From an uncultured Alphaproteobacteria bacterium (GTDB taxonomy: Bacteria; Pseudomonadota; Alphaproteobacteria; Rs-D84): 6,708 nucleotides of DNA. The DNA lies in the NCBI GenBank assembly GCA_947305255.1, contig CAMZDE010000036.1, forward strand, positions 1 to 6,708, given 5' to 3'. Positions 5,544 through 6,708 of the stretch are shown one piece after another; the stretch's first letter is position 1, and every line of letters begins with the position of its first letter. The position numbers and the translations under genes are program-made. Below the pieces are notes generated by a model. It did no database searches. It worked only from the letters and a program-made list of their open reading frames with translations, and had not been told where the DNA came from.

Positions 5544-6008
5544 ATGTTTTCATATATATTTTTTTTCCTGATTTTATTAGGTGCTGCATTCTGTGCATAC
5601 CGTATGGCAACCATTGATTTGAAACGACGTATTATACCCGATGTTTATTTGTTTCCTTTCCTGTTTGCGGGACTTTTGCTGACCACGTTCTTTATGTGGC
5701 CAACAACAATCACCGATTCTGTTGTTGGGGGCGCAACCGGATACTGTTTGGGATTGATTGTTGGTTTTGTATTTGAACATTTCCAGAAAGACGACGAAAA
5801 ATACCCACCAATTGGACTGGGTGACATAAAATTGTTAGGGGCAGGTGGTATATGGTTGGGAACACTGGGACTGGGGATTGCGATGATTATCGCATGTGCT
5901 TTCTCGTGCCTGTGGGTTATCAAAAACAAAAAAAGATATATTCCATTCGCGCCGTTCTTTTTAATGGGCTTATTTTTGTCTTTGATTATAATCCAGTTTT
6001 TGATATAA
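5544..6008 (+). CDS. A24-family prepilin peptidase, stand-alone catalytic domain
   Basis: The 154-residue, very hydrophobic protein has about six membrane helices and matches the aspartic prepilin peptidases, which cut the leader from type IV pilin and pseudopilin precursors at the cytoplasmic face of the inner membrane. The first catalytic Asp is D25 in IDLKRRIIPD (24-33), the usual D-x-[KR]-x-R-x-I-P-[DN] motif. The second is D94 in GLGDIKLLGA (91-100), the G-x-GD-x-K motif. A late YIPFAPFFLMG segment matches the [IV]PF.P.L..G end of the family. The N-terminal methyltransferase region with its CxxC pairs, found in PilD-type enzymes, is absent, so it is closer in size to the CpaA/TadV type. 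The ATG at 5544 follows GAGAG and AAGG purine tracts. No pilin, secretion ATPase or tad/cpa genes are seen in the window, so its substrate is unknown. Confidence 0.9.
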   Translation: MFSYIFFFLILLGAAFCAYRMATIDLKRRIIPDVYLFPFLFAGLLLTTFFMWPTTITDSVVGGATGYCLGLIVGFVFEHFQKDDEKYPPIGLGDIKLLGAGGIWLGTLGLGIAMIIACAFSCLWVIKNKKRYIPFAPFFLMGLFLSLIIIQFLI

Positions 6009-6009
6009 T
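5982..6009 (+). promoter_or_regulatory. Strong sigma70-type promoter overlapping the end of the prepilin peptidase gene
   Basis: TTGATT (5982-5987) and TATAAT (6004-6009) are 16 bp apart, and the -10 is preceded by TGA, giving an extended -10. The -10 overlaps the peptidase stop codon (6006-6008). Transcription would start about 6016, leaving a leader of only ~17 nt before the ATG at 6033. The 10-mer TGATATAATT is shared with the promoter dyad at 5496-5505. Confidence 0.65.
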
Positions 6010-6032
6010 TATTGCATAAGTAAACGGAAGGG

Positions 6033-6708
6033 ATGAAAACACACATATTAAAATCTTTGTTATTGTCGGTTTTTTGTGTTTTTTGCGCATTGAATGTTGA
6101 TGCGGCGTCTTCATTGTTTTCAAATTATGGCCAAATCCAAAATGTGCAAAGTTATTCCAGCAATCCTTTCTGGACACCGAATTCACCATATAGCAGCGCG
6201 ATTCCACGTCCCGTATATGCCCAAGGCCCTGATTTAAGCACCGAAGAATGTGTCAACGTTGTCAAATCATTGGTGTCGGTTCAATGCATGGTTCGCGACA
6301 ACTGTAAAAATACACCTTTGTCGGATATCAGACCTGAGATAATGGTTCAATTATCTAAATTGCCAAATCATAATTACGTTTCAGCATGTGGTGGTTTTAT
6401 TGACGGAATATATGAAGAATATGTCGAATATTACGGTAATAACGCACCAACCCGTGTGACTGCATTCCCGTCTGCAACAACACCAAACAAAAACGCAAAT
6501 GACAGCCGCGGTCAAATCGAAAATCCATACAAAACACAACCCGCAAAATGGCAACAGGAAATCCAAGAACGCGCCCAAGAATTGGAAGAATTACAACGAC
6601 AAAACGGTGGGAATAGTGCTGAATTAACTGCAACTGAATTTCCGGCAACATATGCCGATTTATCTTTATCTGAACGCGTTGCAAATGAAATGGCCGGATT
6701 AGAACCGT
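6033..6708 (+). CDS. Secreted protein of unknown function, N-terminal 225 residues (3' end outside window)
   Basis: I do not recognise this protein; the frame is open to the right edge. Residues 1-25 form a signal peptide: basic MKTHILK start, hydrophobic core LLLSVFCVFCAL, and a probable signal peptidase I site near VDA-A/S. No lipobox is evident. The mature part starts with a Ser/Asn/Tyr/Pro-rich stretch (26-66). A compact region at 67-134 follows with four cysteines (C73, C85, C91, C119) that could form two disulfides in the periplasm. Then come a Thr/Pro/Asn-rich linker (138-170) and a Gln/Glu-rich helix (172-190). The ATG at 6033 is the first possible start after an in-frame stop at 6021-6023. 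The purine run GGAAGGG (6026-6032) touches the ATG, so the Shine-Dalgarno spacing is unusually short. It lies 24 bp after the prepilin peptidase gene and has its own promoter. The signal peptide is not a class III pilin leader, so it is not an obvious substrate of that enzyme. Confidence 0.8.
   Translation, partial: MKTHILKSLLLSVFCVFCALNVDAASSLFSNYGQIQNVQSYSSNPFWTPNSPYSSAIPRPVYAQGPDLSTEECVNVVKSLVSVQCMVRDNCKNTPLSDIRPEIMVQLSKLPNHNYVSACGGFIDGIYEEYVEYYGNNAPTRVTAFPSATTPNKNANDSRGQIENPYKTQPAKWQQEIQERAQELEELQRQNGGNSAELTATEFPATYADLSLSERVANEMAGLEP

Noticed and set aside
5059..5571. Hydrophobic open frame on the plus strand opposite gcrA, running into the prepilin peptidase start.
   Set aside because: The Phe/Leu/Ala-rich translation is the complement of the lysine-rich linker of gcrA. 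It conflicts with two well-supported genes.
1..6708. Enrichment of GANTC sites in the window as direct evidence for CcrM/GcrA control.
   Set aside because: By rough base-composition estimate, the roughly twenty sites seen are about the number expected by chance and most are inside genes. Only the position of two promoter-region sites is worth reporting.
1..6708. CRISPR array, tRNA/rRNA genes, insertion sequences, toxin-antitoxin or phage-defence genes.
   Set aside because: No regularly spaced repeats, RNA-gene signatures, transposase motifs or defence-type domains were found on either strand.

Overview
The window reads as a chromosomal segment of an AT-rich alphaproteobacterium. The strongest taxonomic marker is a GcrA homologue (4857-5447, minus strand), a cell-cycle regulator essentially confined to Alphaproteobacteria. 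The low GC, short intergenic spacers and small stand-alone versions of several enzymes would suit an uncultured, possibly host-associated lineage, but that part is inference. There are no rRNA or tRNA genes, insertion sequences, CRISPR arrays or phage genes.

Layout from left to right: the 3' end of rpsA (ribosomal protein S1) and its intrinsic terminator; a short-form adenylate-kinase-like nucleoside monophosphate kinase (559-1113); a bidirectional terminator shared with the convergent corA-type transporter (1138-2022, minus); a 212-bp divergent promoter region; acpS (2235-2609, plus); a second, nearly identical bidirectional terminator; a 722-codon single-span membrane protein of unknown function (2670-4838, minus); gcrA (4857-5447, minus), 18 bp upstream of it in the same direction; a 96-bp divergent promoter region; a small A24-type prepilin peptidase (5544-6008, plus); and a secreted, cysteine-containing protein of unknown function that runs off the right edge (6033-6708+).

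The left half is housekeeping: translation, nucleotide metabolism, ion transport and acyl-carrier-protein activation. The most interesting part is the apparent gcrA operon. A DNA-binding cell-cycle regulator with a very lysine-rich linker sits directly upstream of a large, acidic, cysteine-free protein built as N-terminal domain, coiled coil, disordered Pro/Glu region, one transmembrane helix and a Tyr/Asp-rich extracytoplasmic tail. That layout broadly resembles alphaproteobacterial polarity scaffolds, but no known domain was recognised in it. Two promoter regions, one of them in front of gcrA, carry the octamer ACGAATCG. It contains GAATC, a GANTC site of the kind methylated by CcrM and read by GcrA in Caulobacter. 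This is a testable hint of autoregulation, but GANTC sites are not obviously enriched between genes here.
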